Assembly (NCBI GenBank): GCA_902569405.1
Contig: CACFTX010000002.1
Location: forward strand, 88,803 to 152,802
DNA length: 64,000 bases
Direction: 5' to 3'
DNA from: an uncultured Pelagibacteraceae bacterium
GTDB lineage: Bacteria > Pseudomonadota > Alphaproteobacteria > Pelagibacterales > Pelagibacteraceae
Below the pieces are notes generated by a model, which was not told where the DNA came from, did no database searches, and saw only the letters and a list, made by a program, of their open reading frames with translations. This document shows positions 1-10,246 of the stretch, piece after piece; position 1 is the first letter of the stretch; each line of letters opens with the position of its first letter. Made by a program: the position numbers and the translations under genes.

Positions 1-321
1 AAACAGATAATTCAAAATACTATAAATTCTTTAAAAAATAAAAAAAATCAATCTCAGCCAACTAAAATTAAAACTGGAGGAAGTACTTTTAAAAACCCTA
101 TCAATCAAACTAAAGAAAAAGTATGGGAATTAATTAAAAAATCAGTTCCTTTAGATACTAAATTTGGCCATGCTGAAATTTCTCAAAAGCACTGTAATTT
201 TTTTGTTAATAGAAATAATGCTACCTTCAAAGATATGAAAAATTTAATAGATTTTGTTAAGCAAACCGTTAAATCTAAAACTGGAATTGATATAGAAACA
301 GAGATCGAGATAATTAAATGA
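1..321 (+). CDS. murB: UDP-N-acetylenolpyruvoylglucosamine reductase (MurB), C-terminal fragment
   Basis: Frame 1 is open from base 1 to TGA at 319-321; translation ...KTGGSTFKNP...FGHAEISQKHCNFFVN... has MurB C-terminal motifs; sits directly upstream of ddl. Confidence 0.85.
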   Translation, partial: KQIIQNTINSLKNKKNQSQPTKIKTGGSTFKNPINQTKEKVWELIKKSVPLDTKFGHAEISQKHCNFFVNRNNATFKDMKNLIDFVKQTVKSKTGIDIETEIEIIK

Positions 322-1235
322 AAAAAAAAGTTATAATTTTGGGTGGTGGGATTTCCAAAGAACGACTTATAAGTTTAGAGACAGCTAAAAGTGTTTACAA
401 AGAGCTTAAAAAAAATAAGAATTATAAATCAATTATTACAGAACCAGATAGTAGTTTTTTAAAAAAAATAAAATCTTTTAAACCAGATATAATATTTAAT
501 GCTCTTCATGGTCAGTTTGGTGAAGATGGTTACATCCAAACAATCCTTGAGTCTCAGAAAATTAACTATACTCATTCAGGCGTTCTTGCTTCGGCGATAG
601 CTATGGATAAAGAAATATCTAAAAAGATTTTTTTGAATAATAAAATTTTAACACCAAAATATATTAAGTATGATTTTAATAAAAAAAATAAAAAAATTAT
701 TTCATTAATTGAAAAAAAATTGAAATTTCCTGTGGTAATTAAACCAATAAACGAAGGATCAAGTGTAAATGTTTATATTTGTACAAAAAAAAATTTAATT
801 AAAAATCTTAAAAAATTATCAATGTATAATGAAATTTTAATTGAAGAATTTATTTCTGGTAGAGAAATTCAAGTAGCAATTATGGGAAACGTTAAATTAG
901 GTGCTATTGAACTAAAACCCAGAAGAAAATTTTATGACTATAAAGCAAAGTATAGCGTAAAAGCAAAAACAAAACATATAATCCCTGTTGATATAGAAAA
1001 AAGGAAAATGGAAGAAGTAATGAATATAGCACTTAAGGCACATAAATTAATTGGTTGCAAAGGCGTTACAAGGTCAGATTTTAAATTTTATAAAAATAAG
1101 TTTTATTTATTAGAGATAAATACACAACCAGGAATGACTAAACTTTCCTTAGTACCTGAAATTGCAAACTATAAAGGAATAAATTTTGCAAATTTAATTA
1201 AATGGATTTTAAAAGATGCATCAAAAAATAGATAA
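318..1235 (+). CDS. ddl: D-alanine--D-alanine ligase
   Basis: 305 aa ATP-grasp protein (NALHGQFGEDGYIQ, KPINEGSSVNV, EINTQPGMT); 4-bp overlap with murB. Confidence 0.93.
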   Translation: MKKKVIILGGGISKERLISLETAKSVYKELKKNKNYKSIITEPDSSFLKKIKSFKPDIIFNALHGQFGEDGYIQTILESQKINYTHSGVLASAIAMDKEISKKIFLNNKILTPKYIKYDFNKKNKKIISLIEKKLKFPVVIKPINEGSSVNVYICTKKNLIKNLKKLSMYNEILIEEFISGREIQVAIMGNVKLGAIELKPRRKFYDYKAKYSVKAKTKHIIPVDIEKRKMEEVMNIALKAHKLIGCKGVTRSDFKFYKNKFYLLEINTQPGMTKLSLVPEIANYKGINFANLIKWILKDASKNR

Positions 1236-1902
1236 AAAAAATAAAATATACATATATTTATTTATCTTTTTTTTGCTAAGTACTATCAATAATCAAAAAA
1301 TAGTTAATTCAAAATTTTTTAAATTTAATGTCAATCAAATAGAAGTTTCAGGTCTTTCAGAAAAAAATAACTTACTTATTTCAAATGAAATAAAAAAAAT
1401 ATTTTTAGGAAATATTTTTTTAATCAAAAAAGAATTTTTATTAGAAATTTTAAAAAAAAATAATTTGATAAATTCATTTGAAATAAAAAAAATATATCCA
1501 GATAAAATAGAAATTAAAATAGAAAAAACAGAGTTTTTAGGAATAACAAACATCGATGGAAATTTTTTTTTTATAGGATCTAATGGAAAATTAATTAATC
1601 ATAGAGATACAAAAAAAATTTTACCATATGTATTTGGAAAAATTAATATTAATAATTTTATTCAATTTGTAAAAATTATTCATCAGTCAAAATTTAATTA
1701 TAATCAAATTAAAGAAATTTATTTCTTTCCATCCGGAAGATGGGATATAAAAACCAAAGATAATCAATTGATTAAGTTGCCAATAGAAAATCTAAGATTT
1801 AAATTAGATTCAATAAGTAAGATTAATAACATTGAAAAATTTAAAAATGCAAAAATAATTGATCTGAGGTTTGCTAACAAAATCATTACAACAAATGAGT
1901 GA
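1216..1902 (+). CDS. ftsQ: Cell division protein FtsQ (POTRA)
   Basis: N-terminal TM, POTRA-like segment (IYPDKIEIKIEKTEFLGI), position between ddl and ftsA-like ORF. Confidence 0.75.
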   Translation: MHQKIDKKNKIYIYLFIFFLLSTINNQKIVNSKFFKFNVNQIEVSGLSEKNNLLISNEIKKIFLGNIFLIKKEFLLEILKKNNLINSFEIKKIYPDKIEIKIEKTEFLGITNIDGNFFFIGSNGKLINHRDTKKILPYVFGKININNFIQFVKIIHQSKFNYNQIKEIYFFPSGRWDIKTKDNQLIKLPIENLRFKLDSISKINNIEKFKNAKIIDLRFANKIITTNE

Positions 1903-2605
1903 AAAAGAAATCGATGTTTATTTTAGTTTAAATAAAAAAGAATTAAGCGTTGGTGTTTTTAAAAAATTAGATCATAGTTTAATTTTTTTCAATGTAGAAA
2001 ATATCAATACTGTTTCTTTAAATGAAGATACCAATTTTGAAATATTAGAAAAACCCATAGAAAAAAATATTAGAATAATAGAAAAGAATATAGATTCATT
2101 TATAACCAATATTTTTTTAATGATAGATACAAATGAAACAATATCTATTTATATTTCTTTAATGAAAAAACTTGATAATAAAAAGATCCAACAAAAGGAT
2201 ATTAAATATCTTATACAAGATGCCAAACTTCAAATTCTTAAAGCACATTCTGATAAGGATATTTTACACATACTTGTAAACAAATATGTTGTTAATGATT
2301 TAGATTATGATTTTGTACCTTTGGATATTAACTGTAATAAAATTTCTATAGATATTCAATTTATTTGCCTTACTAAAAATTTAACCAAAAAAATAGAAAC
2401 TTTGTTTAATAATTTTCAAATTTCAGTTGATAGAATGATCTGCTCAAATTATGCAAAATCTTTCGTGAGTAACGAGAATCAAGGTAATATTTGTCAAATT
2501 GGGTATAATTTAAATAGAGGTCTTAATAAACAAGAAGTTTTAATAGTTCCTAAAAAAATTGAAAAAAGCGGTTTTTTTGAGAAACTTTTTCACTTTTTTA
2601 AATAA
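1895..2605 (+). CDS. ftsA: Truncated/degenerate FtsA-like cell division protein
   Basis: Position after ftsQ; SHS2-like stretch (LQILKAHSDKDILHILVNKYVVND...VDRMICSNYAKSF) and C-terminal amphipathic helix-like tail (GFFEKLFHFFK); only ~236 aa. Start set to the ATG overlapping the ftsQ stop. Confidence 0.6.
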   Translation: MSEKEIDVYFSLNKKELSVGVFKKLDHSLIFFNVENINTVSLNEDTNFEILEKPIEKNIRIIEKNIDSFITNIFLMIDTNETISIYISLMKKLDNKKIQQKDIKYLIQDAKLQILKAHSDKDILHILVNKYVVNDLDYDFVPLDINCNKISIDIQFICLTKNLTKKIETLFNNFQISVDRMICSNYAKSFVSNENQGNICQIGYNLNRGLNKQEVLIVPKKIEKSGFFEKLFHFFK

Positions 2606-2670
2606 AATTGTATTTTCTTGTAACATTTGTTGTTTTTTAATTTTTTTATTAAACTTTTATAAGTTTTTTC

Positions 2671-3591
2671 ATGTCAGTTTTAAATCAAAAAACAATCAAA
2701 AGACCAATTATCTTTGATGGTGTTGCCTTGCATTCTGGAAAAATGGCACACATGGAAATTAAACCTGCCCAACCAAATACTGGTGTAGTTTTTAAAAGAA
2801 CTGATTTAAAAAATAATAATATAGTAATTCCTGGAATTTTTAATGTTAGTAGTGCAGTTTTTTGTACAACAATTTCAAATGATTATGGTGTAAAAATTTC
2901 AACAATTGAACATCTAATGGGTGCATTTTCTGGAATGGGAATTGACAATGCTATAGTGGAAATAGATGGAGATGAACTTCCTATTATGGATGGTTCTGCC
3001 AAACTTTATGTTGATGAAATAAGTCGTTCTGGAATTGACATCAGCAATTCACCAATAAAAGTTGTTAAGATAGAAAAAAAAATAACCTTAAAAGATGAAA
3101 AAAAAACTATTTCTATAGAACCAAGTAAGTTAAGTTTAGATATAGATTTTGAAATTAAATATAAAAACTCTTTGATTGGAAATCAAAGAAATTTTATAAA
3201 AGTTTATGAAGATGACCTTACCGACATATTTAATTCAAGAACTTTTTGTTTATATGAAGATATAGATAAGTTAAAACAAATAAATTTAGCTAAAGGTGGT
3301 TCCTTAGAAAATGCTATTGTTGTTCAAAATGAAAAAGTTCTAAATAAAAATGGTTTAAGAAATAAACTAGAATTTGTAAATCATAAAATTCTTGATTGTA
3401 TTGGAGATTTATATTTGTCCGGTTATAAAATTATTGGAAAACTCATATGTTCACAAGGTGGTCATAAATTAACAAATCAATTATTAAGGAAAGTTTTTGA
3501 GAATAATTCAAATTTTTCAATTATAGAGGTTAAAGAAAGCAAAATTCCTCATTCGTTAATCAACAAAAGATATCTAAAATCAATAGCTTAA
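2671..3591 (+). CDS. lpxC: UDP-3-O-acyl-N-acetylglucosamine deacetylase
   Basis: 306 aa; GVALHSGK, STIEHLMGAFSGMGIDNA, NHKILDCIGDLYL motifs. Confidence 0.95.
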   Translation: MSVLNQKTIKRPIIFDGVALHSGKMAHMEIKPAQPNTGVVFKRTDLKNNNIVIPGIFNVSSAVFCTTISNDYGVKISTIEHLMGAFSGMGIDNAIVEIDGDELPIMDGSAKLYVDEISRSGIDISNSPIKVVKIEKKITLKDEKKTISIEPSKLSLDIDFEIKYKNSLIGNQRNFIKVYEDDLTDIFNSRTFCLYEDIDKLKQINLAKGGSLENAIVVQNEKVLNKNGLRNKLEFVNHKILDCIGDLYLSGYKIIGKLICSQGGHKLTNQLLRKVFENNSNFSIIEVKESKIPHSLINKRYLKSIA

Positions 3592-3630
3592 AAGTTTAGA
3601 TTTTTATAGAAAATCTGTTAAAACTTTTTA

Positions 3631-4464
3631 ATGAGTAATTTAAAGAAACTTGTTTTTCTATTTATATTTTTTTTGTCTTCATGTTCAGGAAACCAGGAAA
3701 AAATTGATTCAGTAGTGCAAGAAGAAGATCTAGATCTTCAAATGATTTCTGCATACAAGCAAGGAATGAAAGCTTTAGAAAATGGAGACATTTATTATGC
3801 AGCAAAAAAATTTAATGAGGCAGAACTATTATACCCACAATCAGAGTGGGCTCCTAAATCTATTTTAATGGCTGCGTATGGTTATTATTCACAATCATAC
3901 TATCAAAGTGCAAGCGATGAACTTAATAGATTTATAAAAAAATATCCAAAAAATCCTAATTTAGATTATGCTTATTATCTTTTGGCGATGTGTCACTATG
4001 AAAGTATTGTTGACGAAAAAAAAGATTTAAAACCTTTGCTGCAAGCAAAGGAAAGTTTTAATTTAGTTATAAATAAATTTCCTCTTACTGATTTTGCGAT
4101 AGACGCTAAATATAAAATTAATTTAATAAATGATTTATTAGCAGCAAAAGAAATGTTTATAGCAAGGCACTATATTAAAAAAGAAAAATGGATAGCGGCA
4201 ATTAATAGGCTAAAAGTTATAGTTAATCAATACGATACAACTATATATATTGAGGAAGCTCTTCATAGATTAGTTGAAATTCACTATAGAATTGGACTTG
4301 TTTCTGAAGCAAAAAAATACGCTAATACTTTAGGTTATAACTATTTGTCAAGTCAGTGGTATAAAGAATCCTATAAAGTTTTTAATAAAAATTACAAAAT
4401 TGATAGAAAAACTTCAAAAAAGGAAAAGAAGAAGCTTAGAGATAGAATTAAATCTTTTTTTTAA
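3631..4464 (+). CDS. bamD: Outer membrane assembly lipoprotein BamD (ComL)
   Basis: Lipobox (FLSSCSG), TPR repeats (AAKKFNEAELLYPQSEWAPKS), downstream of lpxC. Confidence 0.88.
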   Translation: MSNLKKLVFLFIFFLSSCSGNQEKIDSVVQEEDLDLQMISAYKQGMKALENGDIYYAAKKFNEAELLYPQSEWAPKSILMAAYGYYSQSYYQSASDELNRFIKKYPKNPNLDYAYYLLAMCHYESIVDEKKDLKPLLQAKESFNLVINKFPLTDFAIDAKYKINLINDLLAAKEMFIARHYIKKEKWIAAINRLKVIVNQYDTTIYIEEALHRLVEIHYRIGLVSEAKKYANTLGYNYLSSQWYKESYKVFNKNYKIDRKTSKKEKKKLRDRIKSFF

Positions 4465-4467
4465 TAA

Positions 4468-6489
4468 ATGAGAATTTCAAAAATTGAGAAAGAATATTTA
4501 AAAAAAATTAAACTTTTTCAGAAGTATAATAGACACTACTATGATAAGAGCAATCCTCAGGTATCTGATAGTGAATTTGATTCTTTAAAAAAAGAAATAA
4601 TTGAACTTGAAAAAAAACATAAATTTTTAAAGTCTGAAAACTCTCCATCAAAATCAGTAGGTTTTACTCCATCAAAAAATTTTAAAAAAGTAAAGCACAG
4701 AATTCAAATGTTATCATTATCCAATGTTTTTAATGAAGAAGGTTTAAAAAATTTTGAAAAAAAAATACGTAATTTTTTAAGTTTAAAGGAAAATGTGGAA
4801 ATAGAATACAGTGCCGAACCAAAAATAGACGGTATTTCAGCTTCATTAACTTATAAAGATGGAAAATTTGTTCAAGGTTTATCAAGAGGCGATGGAAAAG
4901 AAGGTGAAGATATAACCGAAAACTTAAAAACTATTAAAGATATACCAAAAATTATTAATAAAGAAAAATTTCCAGTTGAAATCGATATAAGAGGAGAAGT
5001 TTTTATTGAGAACAGCGATTTTGAAAAAATAAATGAAAAGTTTGCTAACCCAAGAAATGCAGCATCTGGAAGTTTGAGGCAAAAGGATCCAGTTGCAACA
5101 AATAAAATCCCATTAAAATTTATTGCCTATACCTTTGGGTATGCAAAAGGAATGAATATAAAATCTCAATCTAATTTTTTAGAAAATTTAAAAAAGTGGG
5201 GCTTTAAAACGAATGAATATAACAAGAATATAAAAGGAATTAAAAATTTAATTCTCAATCATCAATACCTAGAAAAAAAAAGAAAAGAAATAAATTTTGA
5301 TATAGATGGTATTGTTTATAAAATAAATGATTTTGATTTACAAAAAAGACTTGGATATGTAACTAACGCACCAAGGTGGGCTGTTGCACATAAATTTTCT
5401 GCTAATAGTTCAATCTCAGAAATTATAAATATAGAAGTTCAAGTGGGCAGAACTGGAGCTTTAACACCCGTTGCTAAAATTAAACCAGTAAATATTGGGG
5501 GAGTTATTGTATCAAATGCAACTCTTCATAATGAAGATGAAATTGTTAGAAAGGATATACGAGTTGGTGATACTGTAACTGTTGAGAGAGCAGGCGATGT
5601 AATACCTCACGTAGTTTCTGTCGACTTAGTAAAAAGAAAAAAAAATTCTAAAAAATTTATTTTTCCGCTTAAGTGTCCTTCTTGTGGATCTACAACCGTG
5701 AAAGATTTCAATGAAATTACAAAAAAAGAAGATGCAGTAAGAAGATGTTCCAGTGAAGGTTTTGAGTGTGATCAAATTGCAAAGGAAAAAATCAAACATT
5801 TTGTTTCTAAAGAAGCTTTTAATATTGATGGACTTGGTAAAAAAATAGTTGAAAATTTTTGGAAACTTAAATTAGTAAAATTTCCACAGGATATTTTTAA
5901 ATTAGATTATGAAAAAATAAAAAATTTGGATGGATGGGGAAATTTATCAACTTCCAATTTAAAATATGCAATAGAAAGCAAAAAAAATATTCCATTAGAT
6001 AAGTTTATTTACTCTTTAGGTATACGACATATAGGACAAGAAAATGCAAAGCTTTTAGCAAGACATCTAAAAACAGCAAATAATTTTTTTAATCTATCAT
6101 TAAAAAAAGATATTGATGAACTTAAAAATATTGATGGAATTGGAGATACTCAAATTAAATCTATTATAAATTTTTTTTTAAATAAAACTAATCAGAAATT
6201 TTTACTTGAACTTAAAAAAACTTTAGAAATAAAAGACGCTATCCAATTAAGCCATTCTGGTTTGTTAAAAAATAAAACTTTCATGTTTACTGGTAAACTT
6301 GAAGACATGAGTAGAGCAGAAGCAAAATCAATTATAGAGGAAAACTCAGGAAAAATAATAAGCAATGTAAATAAAAAACTTGATTACTTAATAATTGGAG
6401 AAAAACCTACTACAAAAAAAATCAATTTAGCTAAAGAATTAAATATAAAAATAATAACTCAAAAAGAATGGTTAAAAATGTTAAATTAA
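4468..6489 (+). CDS. ligA: NAD-dependent DNA ligase
   Basis: 673 aa; EPKIDGISASLTY, Cys zinc finger (CPSCGSTTV...CSSEGFECDQ), HhH and BRCT domains. Confidence 0.97.
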   Translation: MRISKIEKEYLKKIKLFQKYNRHYYDKSNPQVSDSEFDSLKKEIIELEKKHKFLKSENSPSKSVGFTPSKNFKKVKHRIQMLSLSNVFNEEGLKNFEKKIRNFLSLKENVEIEYSAEPKIDGISASLTYKDGKFVQGLSRGDGKEGEDITENLKTIKDIPKIINKEKFPVEIDIRGEVFIENSDFEKINEKFANPRNAASGSLRQKDPVATNKIPLKFIAYTFGYAKGMNIKSQSNFLENLKKWGFKTNEYNKNIKGIKNLILNHQYLEKKRKEINFDIDGIVYKINDFDLQKRLGYVTNAPRWAVAHKFSANSSISEIINIEVQVGRTGALTPVAKIKPVNIGGVIVSNATLHNEDEIVRKDIRVGDTVTVERAGDVIPHVVSVDLVKRKKNSKKFIFPLKCPSCGSTTVKDFNEITKKEDAVRRCSSEGFECDQIAKEKIKHFVSKEAFNIDGLGKKIVENFWKLKLVKFPQDIFKLDYEKIKNLDGWGNLSTSNLKYAIESKKNIPLDKFIYSLGIRHIGQENAKLLARHLKTANNFFNLSLKKDIDELKNIDGIGDTQIKSIINFFLNKTNQKFLLELKKTLEIKDAIQLSHSGLLKNKTFMFTGKLEDMSRAEAKSIIEENSGKIISNVNKKLDYLIIGEKPTTKKINLAKELNIKIITQKEWLKMLN

Positions 6490-8178
6490 GTTTGCCAACC
6501 ATTTTTTTTCTTCTTTATTTAAAAACTTAGATATTTTTGCATAAACGTTTAAATGATATTTGAATAAATATTCCTTTTCTTTCTTGTTTAATAAATCAAA
6601 GTTTATTAGATCCTTTTCAATTGGAGCCAATGTAAGATTTTCAAAATTTAAATTTTTATTATTTTTTTTTACAAAAACTAAATTTTCAATTCTAATACCA
6701 AAATATCCTTTTTTATAATAACCTGGTTCATTACTTACAACCATTCCTTCTTCAAGTTTAACAGAATTATATTTTGAAATAGATTGTGGTCCTTCGTGAA
6801 CATTTAAAAAAAAACCAACTCCATGACCAGTGCCATGAGCATAATCTAAACCATCTTTTTTTAAAAACTGTCTAGCTCTTATATCTATTTGTTTACCTTT
6901 GCTTAATTTATTAATATTTGTAGTCGCTACTGCAATGTGGCCTTTTAAAACCTTTGTAAAAATATTTTTAATAGAATTTTTTTGCTGTGAAAAACATATT
7001 GTTCTAGTTACATCAGTTGTTCCAAATTTATATTGACCACCTGAGTCACATAAAAAAATATCTTTTTTTTTTATAACTTTGTTAGAATTTTTTGTGGCTC
7101 TGTAATGGACAATCGCACCATTAGATCCCGATCCAGCAATTGTATTAAAGCTTGGAAACAAATAGTTTTTATTGATTTTTCTAAATTTTTCCAATTTTTT
7201 TTCAGCATCAATTTCGGTTATTTTTTTTTTATTTTTATATTTAATCCAAAAAATAAATTTTGTTAAAGCTGCACCATCTTCAATATGTGCATTAATCATA
7301 TTTTTTATTTCTGCAGGACTTTTTATTGATTTTAGTTTATAGCAAGGATCATTTTTAAGAACTATATTAAATTTTGATTTGATAATATTTTCATTTTTTA
7401 TTGAGCAGGTTAATGAATCAATTATAAATTTTTTACCTTTAAGATCATTTACAAATATTTCAAAGTTATCTGGTTTAATTATTTTATAATTATTAAGTTT
7501 TTTTTCTTTTATAATTGTTGAAACCTTTTTTTTATTTACGAATAAAAAAATCCAATTTTTTTTGCTGATTATCATTCTACAATTAGGAATAGGACTGTTT
7601 GGGTTATCATGACCCCTGATGTTAAGTAACCATGCTACATTTTCTGGGGCGCTAATAAATATATAATCTGCTTTATAGATTTTCATTTTTTTTATAATTT
7701 TTTTAATTTTTGAAATATGACTTTCACCGGTAATTTTTTTATTTAGAGAAAAGAAAGGTTTAGAAGTAATAATTTTTTTTTTATAAATTTCATCTATTAA
7801 ATTTTTTGATATTGGTTTTAAAGTTGATGTATTATTAAAATATATTTTTAATTGTTTTTCTGTAAATAATGTTGGATCAAAACCTATATTAAGATTTTTT
7901 ATAATTTTATAAGGAAGAAACCTATGAATTTCTATTATCTTAAAATTTTTACCAGACTGTTTTTTTGCTTGAATTGTGTACCTTCCATCTACGAATAAAA
8001 AATTTTTATCTTTTAAAATGATTGCTAATCCAGCTGAACCGTCAAAATTCGAGATGGTTTTTAGCCTGTCTCGACTTGAATATTCACCAAAAAATTCATC
8101 ATTTTTTGGAATTATATATCCATCAATTTTATTGATAATAAATTTTTTTCTTAATAACTTAATTCTTTCACTGATCAT
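6481..8178 (-). CDS. Xaa-Pro aminopeptidase (aminopeptidase P family, M24)
   Basis: Creatinase N domain plus M24 motifs (CDSGGQYKFGTTDVTRT, HGTGHGVGFFLNVHEGP). Start chosen at the MISERIK Met, giving an ATGA overlap with the uvrD stop. Confidence 0.9.
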   Translation of the reverse strand: MISERIKLLRKKFIINKIDGYIIPKNDEFFGEYSSRDRLKTISNFDGSAGLAIILKDKNFLFVDGRYTIQAKKQSGKNFKIIEIHRFLPYKIIKNLNIGFDPTLFTEKQLKIYFNNTSTLKPISKNLIDEIYKKKIITSKPFFSLNKKITGESHISKIKKIIKKMKIYKADYIFISAPENVAWLLNIRGHDNPNSPIPNCRMIISKKNWIFLFVNKKKVSTIIKEKKLNNYKIIKPDNFEIFVNDLKGKKFIIDSLTCSIKNENIIKSKFNIVLKNDPCYKLKSIKSPAEIKNMINAHIEDGAALTKFIFWIKYKNKKKITEIDAEKKLEKFRKINKNYLFPSFNTIAGSGSNGAIVHYRATKNSNKVIKKKDIFLCDSGGQYKFGTTDVTRTICFSQQKNSIKNIFTKVLKGHIAVATTNINKLSKGKQIDIRARQFLKKDGLDYAHGTGHGVGFFLNVHEGPQSISKYNSVKLEEGMVVSNEPGYYKKGYFGIRIENLVFVKKNNKNLNFENLTLAPIEKDLINFDLLNKKEKEYLFKYHLNVYAKISKFLNKEEKKWLANLI

Positions 8179-10211
8179 TTTAATTTTTTTTGGTACCTTA
8201 TCCAACCTGGACTTTTTATTGGTTCTTGAGACTCTAAATCCTGATTAAATTCGAATTCTTCATCGGTATTTAATTGATCTTCATCGTAATAATTATTTTT
8301 TTCTATATTTTTTTCCGGTAGTTCATCTAGAAATCTAGATGCCAAACTATCAATCCAGTCGCCTTGATAAAATCTGTTCATTGAAAATGAAATTGTTGCT
8401 ATTTTTTTTGCTCTTGTAATACCCACATAAGCTAGTCGTCTTTCTTCTTCAAGGCCGTCTTGTCCTTTTTCATCAATAGATTTTTGATGAGGAAATAAAC
8501 CTTCTTCCCATCCTGGCAAAAAAACAACATCAAATTCTAAGCCTTTTGATCCATGCATTGTCATTAAATTTACTTTTTCCCCGTCCCATTTTTGATCAAT
8601 AGAAGTTGCCAATGAAACATGTTCAAGAAAACTCTCTAAATTATCAAACTCTTTCATCGCATTTAAAAGTTCTTTTATGTTTTCTAGTCTATTTTCATTT
8701 TCCAAATCTTTTTTATTTTTTAACATTAGAGAATAGCCCGATTCATCAAGTATTATTTGCATTAATTTTATATGGTTAATTTTTTTTATTGTTAAATCAT
8801 TTCTCCATTTAGAGATCATACCAAGAAAAGAACTAAGACCAATTTTTGTCTTTGGTTTTATTAAATTTAATTCAATTAGTTTTTTTGCTGCCGATTCGAG
8901 ACTCAATGAATTTTTTTTTCCGTATTGATTAATTTGTTTAACTGTAGTGTCCCCAATTGATCTTTTTGGTGTATTCACTATACGTTCAAAAGCCAAGTCA
9001 TCTTTATTTTGGTAAACTAGTCTAAGATAAGAAATACAATCTTTTATTTCGGCTCTTTCATAAAATTTGATACCACCTATAATTCTATATGGTAAACCAA
9101 TTGTAAGGAATCTCTCTTCAAATTCTCTAGTTTGAAAAATTGCTCTTACTAAAACTGCAATATTATTTAAAGAGAATTTTTTCTTAAGTTTTTCAATTTT
9201 ATCGCTAACTCCAGTTGCTTCATCTTTTCCATTTCTAAAGCATTCAAGAGCAACTAATTCTCCATCATTGCTATTAGTATATAAGTTTTTTCCAACTCTA
9301 TTTTTATTATTTTCAATTAATTTTGATGCAACAGTTAAAATATTTTGAGTTGAACGATAATTTTCTTCTAATCTTATAATTTTAGTATTTTTATAAGTTT
9401 TATCAAACTCTAAAAAATTTTTAATTTCTGCACCACGCCAGCTATAAATTGATTGGTCATCATCACCAACACAACATAAGTTTTTATGGTAGTTTGCTAA
9501 ATAATTAAGCCATCTACTTTGTATATGGTTTGTATCTTGATATTCATCTACAAGTATATATTTAAAATTTTTAGAATATAATTCTGCAATATCTTTGTGC
9601 TTTTCGAATATTTTAACACAATGTAAAATTAAATCACCAAAGTCACATGTATTTAAGTCTAATAATTTGGATTGATAAATTTTATAAATTTTTAAAAAAC
9701 CTTTTTCCAAGATATCCTTTTTTTTTATAATTACATCTTCTGGATACCATCCTTTATTTTTCCATCTATCTATGACCGCCAAGATAAAATTAGGTGAAAT
9801 TTTTTTTATGTCTATATTTTCTGCTCTACAAATATTTTTTATCAGTCTTGTTTGATCGTCTTGGTCAATTATTGAAAAGTTAGAATTTAAACCAACGGCT
9901 TTTGCATGTTTTCTTAATAATTTGGCACTTATTGAATGAAATGTTCCAAGCCAAGACAGTCCAATTGCATCTTTACTTAAAATTGAACTGACTCTATTTC
10001 GCATTTCACTTGCGGCTTTATTTGTGAAAGTTACAGCTAGTACTTGATTTGGAAATGCTTTTTTTTCTTTAATAATATGAGCAATTCTAGAAGTTAATAC
10101 CCTGGTTTTTCCAGACCCTGCTCCAGCAACAATCAATAAGGGACCATCTAACCACAAAACTGCATCTTTTTGAGAATTATTGAGGTTTTTTAGATATTCA
10201 GAGTTTATCAT
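8175..10211 (-). CDS. uvrD: UvrD/PcrA-family ATP-dependent DNA helicase
   Basis: GAGSGKTRVLTSRIAHII, VDEYQDTNHIQ, GDDDQSIYSWRGA, LMTMHGSKGLEF, RRLAYVGITRAK motifs. Confidence 0.95.
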   Translation of the reverse strand: MINSEYLKNLNNSQKDAVLWLDGPLLIVAGAGSGKTRVLTSRIAHIIKEKKAFPNQVLAVTFTNKAASEMRNRVSSILSKDAIGLSWLGTFHSISAKLLRKHAKAVGLNSNFSIIDQDDQTRLIKNICRAENIDIKKISPNFILAVIDRWKNKGWYPEDVIIKKKDILEKGFLKIYKIYQSKLLDLNTCDFGDLILHCVKIFEKHKDIAELYSKNFKYILVDEYQDTNHIQSRWLNYLANYHKNLCCVGDDDQSIYSWRGAEIKNFLEFDKTYKNTKIIRLEENYRSTQNILTVASKLIENNKNRVGKNLYTNSNDGELVALECFRNGKDEATGVSDKIEKLKKKFSLNNIAVLVRAIFQTREFEERFLTIGLPYRIIGGIKFYERAEIKDCISYLRLVYQNKDDLAFERIVNTPKRSIGDTTVKQINQYGKKNSLSLESAAKKLIELNLIKPKTKIGLSSFLGMISKWRNDLTIKKINHIKLMQIILDESGYSLMLKNKKDLENENRLENIKELLNAMKEFDNLESFLEHVSLATSIDQKWDGEKVNLMTMHGSKGLEFDVVFLPGWEEGLFPHQKSIDEKGQDGLEEERRLAYVGITRAKKIATISFSMNRFYQGDWIDSLASRFLDELPEKNIEKNNYYDEDQLNTDEEFEFNQDLESQEPIKSPGWIRYQKKLK

Positions 10212-10246
10212 TTTTAAATTATCATTATAAATCAATTAAATTTTTC

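Noticed and set aside
1335-1553. 72-aa minus-strand ORF
   Set aside because: Antisense to ftsQ in an extremely A/T-rich stretch.
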